A DNA stretch of 64,000 bases from Oceanobacillus halotolerans (GTDB taxonomy: Bacteria; Bacillota; Bacilli; Bacillales; Amphibacillaceae): assembly GCF_010993955.1 (NCBI RefSeq), contig NZ_WIXL01000001.1:401235-465234 (forward strand). The letters are read 5' to 3'. The notes under the pieces are model-generated. The model was not told the DNA's origin, ran no database searches, and worked only from the letters and a program-made list of their open reading frames with translations. The translations under genes were made by a program, and so were the position numbers. Below, in pieces: positions 25,389-33,187 of this stretch (its first letter is position 1; each line of letters begins with the position of its first letter).

Positions 25389-27251
25389 ATGAATACAAAA
25401 CGAATTATGTCAGGTATTATAGGAGTTTTAGCGGGATTATTAGTTGCAATGATTGTCTTTACTGATTTTAACCAAACCGAGACTGTCTCATCCGCAGATA
25501 ATAAAACAAATGCGGAAAAAGTATATGTGGCTCCTGGTGAGCAGGATGATTATTATATGATGGCTTCTGGGGGACATTCAGGTCAATTATTTGTCTATGG
25601 TTTACCTTCCATGCGTTTAATCCGACAAGTCCCAGTATTTAGTCCAGACCCAGCAACAGGTTATGGATTTGACAAGAAATCAAAGGAAATGCTCAATGGG
25701 TACAAATGGGGAGACTTCCACCATCCAGCCATTTCTGAAACAGAAGGAGAATATGATGGTCGTGCACTTTTTGCCTCAGATGTAGGGAATAACCGTGCAG
25801 CTTATGTTGATTTGGAAACATTCCATACAACCGATATTCTAGAAATTCCGAATATCTCAGGTCCTCACTGTGCCGCTTTTGTAACACCAAATTCGGAGTA
25901 CTTTTTCTTACCAACTCGATTTAGTGTTCCATTAGGTGATGAATATGTCGGATTAGATGATTTTAGTGAAGAGTATAAAGGTGTCATGTCTGCGGTTAAA
26001 CCAGACTTTGAGAATAATTCATTAGAGATTGCCTATCAAGTAATGTTACCACCATGGTCTTATGATCTATCCGATGCAGGTAAAGGACAATCAAATGGCT
26101 GGGGCTTTCTATCTACTTATAACACAGAGGAAGCAACGACAACATTAGAAATAAACGCATCTCAAAATGACAGAGACTATATTGTTATGTTTAATTGGGA
26201 GCAAATTTCAAAAGAAGTAGAAGAAGGAAATTATGAAGAAGTGAATGGTGTTAAAATGTTTGATCCACTGGAGCACCCTGGATCTGTATACTTAGTTCCA
26301 GCTCCTAAATCACCTCACGGGGTTGATGTAACACCAGATGGAGATCACTTCATCGCAAGTGGAAAATTATCGCCAACGACAACGATGTTTAGTGTTGAAA
26401 AAGCACTTGAAGCTATCGAAAATGAAGATTTCCAAGGGGAAGCACAAGGATTACCTATTCTAACCTATGAAAGTGTTGTCGATAAAGAAGTGGAAGTTGG
26501 ATTAGGGCCACTACACACCCAATTTGATGATAAAGGAAATGCTTACACAACATTATTCATTGATTCACAAGTCGTTAAATGGGATCTAGAGTCTGGCAAA
26601 GTAATCGATAAAGAGGAAGTATCTTACTCTCCAGGTCACCTTACTGCTGTTGAAGGAGATACTGCAGCACCAGGTGGAGATTGGCTCGTTTCATTAAATA
26701 AAATTGCAAAAGACCATTATCTTTCTGTTGGACCATCTCACCCAGAAAGCATGGACTTAATTGACATAAGTGGTGAAACGATTGAAGTAGTAGGATCTGC
26801 ACCATCACAACCAGAACCACACTATGCGCAAATTATTAACGCAGATAAAATTAATACAACAGAAGTATACGATAAAGACGAAGACCGAGAAAATGCTGTT
26901 TGGGATCAAGCGGATACACGAATTGAGCGTGATGGAGACGAGGTACATGTTTATGGTATAGCGATGCGCTCCCGATTTATCTTTGATGCAGATTCTGATC
27001 GACCAGATACTGTAACAGTCAAAGAAGGAGATACCGTCCATTTCCATATTACCAACACTGATAGAGACGAAGATATCACACATGGTATGGGAATTAATGG
27101 CTATAACGAAAACTTTGAAATTCAGCCTGGTGAAACGAAAACACTGACAATTGAAGCAGATAAATCTGGTAGCTACCCAATTTATTGTACGAATTTCTGT
27201 TCTGCACTTCACCAAGAAATGACCGGATACTTACTAGTTGAACCAAAATAA
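25389..27251 (+). CDS. nosZ: Nitrous-oxide reductase NosZ (Sec-type, clade II)
   Basis: A 620-residue copper enzyme that reduces N2O to N2 outside the membrane. The N-terminus is a plain hydrophobic signal anchor with no twin-arginine motif, as in clade II enzymes. The seven-bladed propeller carries the CuZ histidine sites: DFHHPA, GPHCAAF, SPHGVD, GPLHTQF, SPGHLT and GPSHPES. The C-terminal cupredoxin domain holds CuA: Cys600, Cys604, His608 and Met611 in YCTNFCSALHQEM. It is the second gene of the nos operon. All expected metal ligands are present, so it should be active. Confidence 0.96.
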   Translation: MNTKRIMSGIIGVLAGLLVAMIVFTDFNQTETVSSADNKTNAEKVYVAPGEQDDYYMMASGGHSGQLFVYGLPSMRLIRQVPVFSPDPATGYGFDKKSKEMLNGYKWGDFHHPAISETEGEYDGRALFASDVGNNRAAYVDLETFHTTDILEIPNISGPHCAAFVTPNSEYFFLPTRFSVPLGDEYVGLDDFSEEYKGVMSAVKPDFENNSLEIAYQVMLPPWSYDLSDAGKGQSNGWGFLSTYNTEEATTTLEINASQNDRDYIVMFNWEQISKEVEEGNYEEVNGVKMFDPLEHPGSVYLVPAPKSPHGVDVTPDGDHFIASGKLSPTTTMFSVEKALEAIENEDFQGEAQGLPILTYESVVDKEVEVGLGPLHTQFDDKGNAYTTLFIDSQVVKWDLESGKVIDKEEVSYSPGHLTAVEGDTAAPGGDWLVSLNKIAKDHYLSVGPSHPESMDLIDISGETIEVVGSAPSQPEPHYAQIINADKINTTEVYDKDEDRENAVWDQADTRIERDGDEVHVYGIAMRSRFIFDADSDRPDTVTVKEGDTVHFHITNTDRDEDITHGMGINGYNENFEIQPGETKTLTIEADKSGSYPIYCTNFCSALHQEMTGYLLVEPK

Positions 27252-27280
27252 AAAATAGAAAGATAAACCTGATAGATGTT

Positions 27281-27318
27281 GAAGGGTGTTGCCCTATAAG
27301 TGGCTGCACCTTTCTTCA
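27281..27318 (+). terminator. Possible attenuator after nosZ
   Basis: GGTGTTGCC and GGCTGCACC can form an imperfect hairpin followed by TTTC. It may reduce read-through from nosZ into the accessory genes. The stem has mismatches, so the call is weak. Confidence 0.35.
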
Positions 27319-27361
27319 AAATCTTCTAATAAGCTCTTAAATAATTGGAGTGGGTGGTTAT

Positions 27362-27928
27362 ATGGGACAAATTAATATAAAAGGGGTAATTTGGCTATTT
27401 ATTTCCGGAATATGTTTTGTGGTATCAATCTTTTTTCCATGGTGGGCACTACGTTTAGTAGCACCACAGTATAAAGAAGGATTATATATTTGGGTATACC
27501 CATATAAAATGGACGGGGAAATCGATATTATTAATTCACTGAACCATTATATTGGCATGAAAGAATTCAGTGAAGCATCATTTCCTGAATTGGACTATCT
27601 TCCTTATATTATAGGAGGAATAGCGTTCATAACCATTATCATTGCTCTCATCCGGAATCGAACAGCTTTAATGATTTGGACTGGAGTAGTATTGGTTTTA
27701 GCAATGCTTGGCGTTTATGACATATATCGTTGGTTGCGTACATTTGGAACCAACTTAGATCCAAGTGCACCGATTAACATTGATCCATTTATTCCACCAA
27801 TAGTTGGAACGAACCAACTTGCAAACTTTGAAACCTTTTCATTTTTTTCGTATGGAGCAGTTCTCTGTACAATCGCCATTATTATATTACTAATCGTATT
27901 ATGGAAAGGAAAAGAACGCCATGTTTAA
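27362..27928 (+). CDS. nosB: NosB-like membrane protein of the nos operon
   Basis: About 188 residues with four membrane helices and a large extracytoplasmic loop after helix 1. The conserved landmarks are FPWWALRLVAPQYKEGLYIW, INSLNHYIGM, FPELDYLPYI and YDIYRWLRTFGTNLDPSAPI, shared with the paralogue at 23299. It sits between nosZ and nosD, the position of nosB in Gram-positive and epsilonproteobacterial clade II clusters, where its role is unknown. The GTG at 27350 also begins an open frame, but the ATG at 27362 fits GGTGG better. It overlaps nosD by eight bases. Confidence 0.75.
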   Translation: MGQINIKGVIWLFISGICFVVSIFFPWWALRLVAPQYKEGLYIWVYPYKMDGEIDIINSLNHYIGMKEFSEASFPELDYLPYIIGGIAFITIIIALIRNRTALMIWTGVVLVLAMLGVYDIYRWLRTFGTNLDPSAPINIDPFIPPIVGTNQLANFETFSFFSYGAVLCTIAIIILLIVLWKGKERHV

Positions 27929-29234
27929 ACGACTAATGGGTATCACATTGATTTGTTTCATTGGGTTAATAATGGATCCCTTAATCATGAAGGCAGAACC
28001 CACTATTTCATTAAATGAACTAATAAAGGAAGCGTCTGTTGGAGATGTCATCCAGCTAAAAAACCAAGTGTATGAAGGGGATGTCGTCATTGATAAGTCA
28101 ATTGTATTAAAAGGTGCTGAAAATACGGTTATTAAAGGCACAGGAACAGGCGATGTCATCACCATCAATCATGACGGAATCACATTAGAAAATATAACAA
28201 TAAGAGAAAGTGGAATGATATTAGACCATGATTACGCGGGGATTAAAATTCTTTCTGATCATAATCGAATAAAGGACATCACAATCGAACAAACACTGCA
28301 TGGTATCTATCTAGAGGAAAGTAACCATAATGAATTAATTGGGAACGCCATTGTCGGAAATCAATCAGTAAATCAATCCCGTCGTGGAAATGGTATTCAT
28401 TTATTCCATTCCTCAGATAACCTTATTCAAGATAATTCTATTCACGATACGAGAGATGGAATATACTTCTCATTTGCTGAAAATAACGAGATTACAGGAA
28501 ATCATATTTTTAACAATCGTTACGGACTTCATTATATGTATTCAGATCATAATGATTTTTACCAAAATGAATTCTATGAAAATACTGGTGGTGCAGCCAT
28601 TATGTATTCAGAAGATATTACGTTAAAGGAAAATATATTTTACGATCATCATGGATTACAGTCTTTTGGCATTCTGCTACAAACGGCAGACAATATTGAA
28701 CTGGAAAACAATTCTATTCATTTTAATCAAAAAGGAATTTTCATGGATCAGTCTAAGGGAAATACGTTAAAAAACAATCAAATTATCAATAATCGGATTG
28801 GGCTCGATATATGGGCTAGTTCAAAGGAAAATGTCTTAACAGGTAATCAAATTCTCCAAAATAATCTTCCCTATAGTTCAAATGGTGGCAAAGATGCGAA
28901 TCAATGGAGTGATCAAGGTATTGGAAATGCGTGGTCTGATTATACAATAGTGGATCTCGATCAAGATGGAATCGGGGATGATACCTATACCTATCAATCT
29001 TCTTATGGAAAAGTACTAGCAGAACAGCCACTTGGTGCACTATTTTTAGATAGTCCTGCACTAGCACTTTACGAAAAGTCACATAAGTTTTTTGGTTCAG
29101 AAGAAGGGAAAGTCGAGGATTTCTTTCCAATCAACCAAAGTACTTCGATATCCTCCATTCCATATATAGTATTGGTTGTACTTTTAATAGGAATGTTTTT
29201 ATGGAAGCTTCAGAAGCGTTGGAAAACAACTTGA
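27921..29234 (+). CDS. nosD: NosD copper-delivery / maturation protein
   Basis: A 437-residue exported protein needed to assemble the CuZ centre of NosZ. A signal peptide (1-26) is followed by a right-handed parallel beta-helix made of repeated NxIxxNxIxxNxxGI-type units (for example NELIGNAIVGNQ, NEITGNHIFNNRYGLHYMYS). A C-terminal membrane helix (IPYIVLVVLLIGMFLWKL) and a basic tail end it. In the family NosD works with the NosF/NosY ABC transporter encoded downstream. Its start overlaps the end of nosB. Confidence 0.93.
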   Translation: MFKRLMGITLICFIGLIMDPLIMKAEPTISLNELIKEASVGDVIQLKNQVYEGDVVIDKSIVLKGAENTVIKGTGTGDVITINHDGITLENITIRESGMILDHDYAGIKILSDHNRIKDITIEQTLHGIYLEESNHNELIGNAIVGNQSVNQSRRGNGIHLFHSSDNLIQDNSIHDTRDGIYFSFAENNEITGNHIFNNRYGLHYMYSDHNDFYQNEFYENTGGAAIMYSEDITLKENIFYDHHGLQSFGILLQTADNIELENNSIHFNQKGIFMDQSKGNTLKNNQIINNRIGLDIWASSKENVLTGNQILQNNLPYSSNGGKDANQWSDQGIGNAWSDYTIVDLDQDGIGDDTYTYQSSYGKVLAEQPLGALFLDSPALALYEKSHKFFGSEEGKVEDFFPINQSTSISSIPYIVLVVLLIGMFLWKLQKRWKTT

Positions 29235-29248
29235 AGGGAGGCAGTAAA

Positions 29249-30055
29249 ATGGTGCAAATAATAAAAGAGTGGAAAGAGCTTTACAGAAGTTCTTTGTTGT
29301 TATTAACAGCTGGACTTGTTGTCCTAACGGCATGGTTTGTCTTGTTCCAATACAATGAAATGAATGTGCCTGTCACATTTCGAACAGGTTTAATTCCTAT
29401 ATTTCAAACATCGATCTATTTTCTGCCTCTCTTAGCGACTTTTTATGGTGCCTTTTCGATGGCATTAGAAAAGAATCAAGGTACATTGCCGATTTTGGTT
29501 GCACGAGGACTTCCGATTCAAAAGTTTGTATTAAAAAAGTTTCTTGCTCTCATTTCTGTATTCATACCAACCATCACATTGGCATATCTGATTGCGATGA
29601 TCCCAGCAAAAATGGTATTTAATGGATTAAATATTCAAGAATTTGCGGTATTTTTACTTTCGATGATCATACTTGCCACCATTTTTATTGCTATTGGTGT
29701 TTTACTCGGATCTGTTATTCATCAAAAGCTAACGTTAATTGGATTTATTGTAGGACTATGGCTAGGACTTATTTATTTATTTGATCTTATCCTAATGTAT
29801 TGGGTGCCATCTGTTTCGTTAGATGGCGTACTTGGATTCTCTATCGTTTATTTTCTCTCACCAATTCATGCGGTTCAATATTTCTTGTTTGTCCAATTAA
29901 ATGTATATCAATTGTCTAATTTGAGTGTGATTTACGAGCAATTTACCTTTCAAAATCCGTGGGTCGTGTTGTTATCCAATACGGTCATATGGATTGGAGC
30001 TGCAATGATTGGTTCTATTGTTGGACTGAAACGAAAGGGTGTCTTCCATGATTAA
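29249..30055 (+). CDS. nosY: NosY ABC transporter permease
   Basis: About 268 residues with six membrane helices, matching the ABC-2 type permease NosY, which with NosF and NosD supplies sulfur/copper for CuZ assembly. Typical segments are YFLPLLATFYGAFSMALEKN, LPILVARGLPIQKFVLKKF and a final helix ending MIGSIVGLKRK. The frame opens at 29201 inside nosD, but AGGGAGG points to the ATG at 29249. It overlaps nosF by a few bases. Confidence 0.88.
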   Translation: MVQIIKEWKELYRSSLLLLTAGLVVLTAWFVLFQYNEMNVPVTFRTGLIPIFQTSIYFLPLLATFYGAFSMALEKNQGTLPILVARGLPIQKFVLKKFLALISVFIPTITLAYLIAMIPAKMVFNGLNIQEFAVFLLSMIILATIFIAIGVLLGSVIHQKLTLIGFIVGLWLGLIYLFDLILMYWVPSVSLDGVLGFSIVYFLSPIHAVQYFLFVQLNVYQLSNLSVIYEQFTFQNPWVVLLSNTVIWIGAAMIGSIVGLKRKGVFHD

Positions 30056-30719
30056 AGTAGTTGATACAACACAGAAATATCGATTCCAAGTTATTTATGA
30101 GCAAGCGAATTTTGCAATTGAAAAAGGAGAACGTGTTGCAATTATAGGTAAAAATGGTGCAGGAAAGACAACGTTGCTACATAATATTGTAGGATTAAAT
30201 CGGCCAAAAAAAGGGATGATTACCATCAATGGAAAAGAAGTTCATCGTCCTGCAGCTTGGAGTGGAAAACTTTCCTATTTACCTGAGAAATTTCAGTTAT
30301 ATACGCAACTATCTGTAGAAGAAAATGTCCAATATGTTGCGGATACATTAAAACTTCCAAAGCATGAAGTGGAACATGTGCTGAGACATACCAATATGTG
30401 GGAACATAAAGCGAAACAGATGAACCAACTATCCAAAGGGATGCGCCAACGAGTGGGGTTAAGTGTTGCTCTTTTAGGAAAACCGGAGTGGCTTATTTTA
30501 GATGAACCAACTTCAGGACTTGATCCATTTGGTCGAATGGACGTTTTACAGTTAATGAAAAAAATGGGGACAGCTGACCGGACGCTTTTATTTACGACCC
30601 ACCACATGAACGAAGTAAAGGAACTCGCAACAGCCGTATTATTTATGCATGACAAACAGATAAGCAAAATGGCGGTAGAAGATTTTTTTGCACAATATGA
30701 AGGGAGTTTTTTTGAATGA
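30048..30719 (+). CDS. nosF: NosF ABC transporter ATPase
   Basis: About 223 residues with Walker A GKNGAGKTT, the signature LSKGMRQRVGLS, Walker B WLILDEPTSGLDP and switch His in LLFTTHHMNE. Partner of NosY and NosD in NosZ maturation. The ATG at 30048 overlaps the nosY stop; an upstream GTG at 30039 is less likely. The last bases form ATGA with the next gene, so it is translationally coupled to the SurA-like lipoprotein. Confidence 0.92.
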   Translation: MIKVVDTTQKYRFQVIYEQANFAIEKGERVAIIGKNGAGKTTLLHNIVGLNRPKKGMITINGKEVHRPAAWSGKLSYLPEKFQLYTQLSVEENVQYVADTLKLPKHEVEHVLRHTNMWEHKAKQMNQLSKGMRQRVGLSVALLGKPEWLILDEPTSGLDPFGRMDVLQLMKKMGTADRTLLFTTHHMNEVKELATAVLFMHDKQISKMAVEDFFAQYEGSFFE

Positions 30720-31363
30720 AAAAATGGATAATGCTTGGGTTTCTGTTAGTTGGTTTTGGACTCTCAGGATGCGCACAAGCCACAGAGGAAAAAGAAGATC
30801 AAGAAGAAAAGGTAGAAGAAAAATCTGAAGTTGTAGAAAAGCTTTCAGAGGAGGATCTTACCTCAGAAACGGTTGTAGCACAAATAGGGGATTATGACAT
30901 AACTGGAGAAGATGTGTTATACGAAATGAAACGATTAGAAGTAATTGCCTTTTTAGGAGGTTATGGCAATGAGGAAGAGGAAATATCCCCAAATGTTGCA
31001 ATACAGGAGTTAATCCGAAATCAAATGATCCATGAAATTGCCGAAGAGGAAGGCGTTAAAGCTGATGAGTCTGAACAAGAGGAACGGGCTGCGTCTGTTC
31101 GTCAAGATGTAGAGTCGTACGAAGAATATGAGCAGATAATGGACGGAATTGATGTAGAAGAATTTTGGTCTAGGGAACAAAACCGTTATGAGGTCATTAT
31201 TGAAGCTGAACAACTAATTGTAAGGCTCATGGAAAATGTTGAAGAGGAGCATCCAGACTATGATGAACGAGCACTACGATTTGATGCACAGGAGAATTTG
31301 GAAGAATTAATCCAGGAAAGATTAGTAGATGTGGAGGTTGATTTGGTTAGTATGAATGACTAG
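30716..31363 (+). CDS. SurA-N-like lipoprotein at the end of the nos operon
   Basis: A 215-residue lipoprotein (signal peptide with lipobox GLSGC, Cys19). After a 40-residue Glu/Lys-rich linker it shows a helical domain of SurA/PrsA N-terminal type: VVAQIGDYDITGEDVLYEMK, then NVAIQELIRNQMIHEIAEEEG. It ends in long acidic helices. No prolyl-isomerase domain follows. It occupies the place where NosL, a copper-chaperone lipoprotein, is usually found, but it has no Cys/Met copper motif beyond the lipidated Cys. A folding role for exported NosZ or NosD is inferred from context only. Confidence 0.7.
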   Translation: MKKWIMLGFLLVGFGLSGCAQATEEKEDQEEKVEEKSEVVEKLSEEDLTSETVVAQIGDYDITGEDVLYEMKRLEVIAFLGGYGNEEEEISPNVAIQELIRNQMIHEIAEEEGVKADESEQEERAASVRQDVESYEEYEQIMDGIDVEEFWSREQNRYEVIIEAEQLIVRLMENVEEEHPDYDERALRFDAQENLEELIQERLVDVEVDLVSMND

Positions 31364-31395
31364 ATTTGTTGGGTAGGATTTTTTCCTCTGGTCAA

Positions 31396-31536
31396 ATTCT
31401 TGTTAGGAGCACATAAGTCGTGCGAGGAACAAATAAAGTCGTGCGGGAAACACGCAAATTCGTGCAGCCTACAGCTCAACTCGTGCGAGAAGCTGTCGAA
31501 ATCGTGCAGATAAACTAATAAACTCGTACAACAATT
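31396..31536 (+). repeat. 21-bp-period array 3 (7 units)
   Basis: Octamers start at 31396 (degenerate), 31416, 31437, 31458, 31479, 31500 and 31522, that is 20-22-bp steps centred on 21. Variants are AGTCGTGC, ATTCGTGC, ACTCGTGC and AATCGTGC. It begins 33 bases after the last gene of the nos operon. Confidence 0.8.
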
Positions 31537-31574
31537 CAATATAATTTAGACTTTCCCACAACATATCCACGCAT

Positions 31575-31737
31575 TTATTCACATCCTTTCTAAAAATGTG
31601 GATAAATGCTATGGATATTTAGATTCTAATCTGTGGATAATGTGGATAAATCTGTTGATAGTTGATAAATTAATGGATTGATTGTTGTCGGTGATGTGGA
31701 TGACTTGCTAGATTTATAAACAAGTCTGTTGATAAAT
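31575..31737. promoter_or_regulatory. Cluster of DnaA-box-like 9-mers
   Basis: Three perfect boxes TGTGGATAA (reverse of TTATCCACA) lie at 31597, 31632 and 31641, the last two directly adjacent. Near-matches are TTATTCACA at 31575, TGTTGATAG at 31653, TGTGGATGA at 31695 and TGTTGATAA at 31729. No replication gene is near. B. subtilis carries chromosomal DnaA-box clusters that bind DnaA and damp initiation; this could be one. Binding is inferred. Confidence 0.6.
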
Positions 31738-31852
31738 GACGAAACGAGCATTTTTTTAGAGAAAGTTGACTATTAATTAGCCTTTATTATAAAGGAAAAA
31801 GCTTCGTGCCTATTTAAAATGATATCCTTGTTTGGCTGAATTATTGGGCATG

Positions 31853-31985
31853 ATGACTGAACCTAAGGCCACGACAACCGAATCCTTGTCCATAACGACT
31901 GAACCTCAGGCAAAAAACAACCGAACCTCCAGCCTAGCGACTAAACATCTCGCCAGAACCCCACATAATAACCGAAGCTCATCCA
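31853..31985 (+). repeat. Second 21-bp-period array, different sequence (about 5-6 units)
   Basis: The phrase [CT]GAACCT / CGAATCC recurs with its G at 31859, 31880, 31901 and 31923, then decays near 31943 and 31974. A typical unit is CGACTGAACCTCAGGCAAAA plus one A. A single further unit (ATGACTGAACCCCAGCC) lies at 32857, after gntR. The period is again 21 bp, but the core is unrelated to ACTCGTGC. It ends about 90 bases before gntR. Confidence 0.6.
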
Positions 31986-32080
31986 CAGCGCTCGTATTCT
32001 CCCGCGAACCCTCATGAATATGTTATAATAGTCCTAATAACACAACCAAATCAAGGAGCAATTCCTGAAGAGGTGAAATG

Positions 32081-32803
32081 ATGGCGTTAAATTATACAAA
32101 TTCGGTTCCCCTTCATTTGCAATTGAAAAATGAATTGGAACAGAAGATATATGAGGGGATTTATATTGGAAAAATCCCGAGTGAACGGGAGCTGATGGAT
32201 GAGTATTATGTTAGTCGTAGTACGGTCCGACAAAGTATTGATCAGTTAGTTCGAGAAGGTGTATTAGAGAAAAAGCGTGGGAAAGGAACATTTGTGGCGT
32301 TAAAGCCAATTGATGACTGGCTTGGGAGCCTAAGCAGTACCACAGAGACAATTGAGCGGATGGGAATGGATCCTGGCGCGAGATTAATAGAGTCCAAGAT
32401 TGTTACATTGAGTAACCATTTGCGTGAGATTACAGGTTTAGCGGAAGCCTACTATATTAAGCGGGTTCGGTATGCCAATCATATTCCAATTGGGATTGAG
32501 ACAAATTATTATCCTGTGGAAATTGGTCTAAAACTAGCAAACTATGATTTGAATAAAGAATCATTGTATGAATTACTAGAAAGGCAATTAGATGTGAATA
32601 CATATGCGGCAGATCAAATTATTAAATCGGCTCACTTAACGAAAGAAGATGGGGCATTATTGAATATCCCGATCCGTTCCAGTATGTTGAATGCGGAGCG
32701 GAAATTAGTGGATGTGAACGGGGATTTTGTTGAATTTGAAAATGCATATTACCGTTCAGATATGTATTCGTTTAAAATAAAATTATCACGAAATCAAATG
32801 TAA
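32081..32803 (+). CDS. GntR/HutC-family transcriptional regulator
   Basis: About 240 residues. The N-terminal winged helix shows IPSERELMDEYYVSRSTVRQ followed by LVREGVLEKKRGKGTFV. The C-terminal UTRA ligand domain contains YYIKRVRYANHIPIGIETNY and YAADQIIKSAHL. HutC-type regulators sense a pathway metabolite and usually repress the adjacent operon; here the transporter and hydrolase genes begin 385 bases downstream. Two ATG codons stand in tandem (32078 and 32081); GAGGTG spaces slightly better to the second. A terminator separates it from the operon. Confidence 0.9.
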   Translation: MALNYTNSVPLHLQLKNELEQKIYEGIYIGKIPSERELMDEYYVSRSTVRQSIDQLVREGVLEKKRGKGTFVALKPIDDWLGSLSSTTETIERMGMDPGARLIESKIVTLSNHLREITGLAEAYYIKRVRYANHIPIGIETNYYPVEIGLKLANYDLNKESLYELLERQLDVNTYAADQIIKSAHLTKEDGALLNIPIRSSMLNAERKLVDVNGDFVEFENAYYRSDMYSFKIKLSRNQM

Positions 32804-32809
32804 GCGTTA

Positions 32810-32853
32810 ATCCAGTTTTGGCACAAGCAAGGTGTGCTGAAACTGGGTTTTTT
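32810..32853 (+). terminator. Terminator of gntR
   Basis: CCAGTTTTGGCACA and TGTGCTGAAACTGG form a 14-bp stem with two imperfect positions and a seven-base loop, followed by TTTTTT. Confidence 0.85.
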
Positions 32854-33187
32854 GGAATGACTGAACCCCAGCCAGAAATCCTCCCTCCACAACCTATTCT
32901 ATTAATCTACTCTTATCAGAATATTCACTGGTACGGACATTATGACAATGTTGAGAATATCCTTTATTTTCGGTATGATGGTAAACTAGTACGAATACTC
33001 GCTGATTTTTCAATATTTTTTACCAACACAGCGAACCAAATCAAGAACGAAAACTGGAGGGATTCGTTGCTGTATTCGAGGAGAAGTTCCTATTATACAC
33101 TAGATTATTTCTGATAGTCTAACTAACGGAAAATGTTACATATATAAAATAAATCGGATCAGAAATAAAGGAGAATCTACAAAGGTC
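32854..33187. promoter_or_regulatory. Operator/promoter region of the symporter-hydrolase operon
   Basis: A 98-codon open frame here lacks a ribosome binding site and recognisable product and is not called. TTGCTG (33067) with TATTAT (33091) at 18-bp spacing is a candidate promoter. AACCAAATCAAG at about 33035 also occurs before gntR (about 32044), which may mark a shared site. AAAGGAG before 33188 is the ribosome binding site of the symporter. Confidence 0.35.

Noticed and set aside
31575-31737. Plasmid or chromosomal replication origin
   Set aside because: There is a DnaA-box cluster but no dnaA, rep gene, or obvious AT-rich unwinding element with trio repeats nearby; a titration-type cluster is a simpler reading.
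32818-33114. 98-codon frame between gntR and the symporter
   Set aside because: Starts within the gntR terminator region, includes a repeat unit and has no ribosome binding site.
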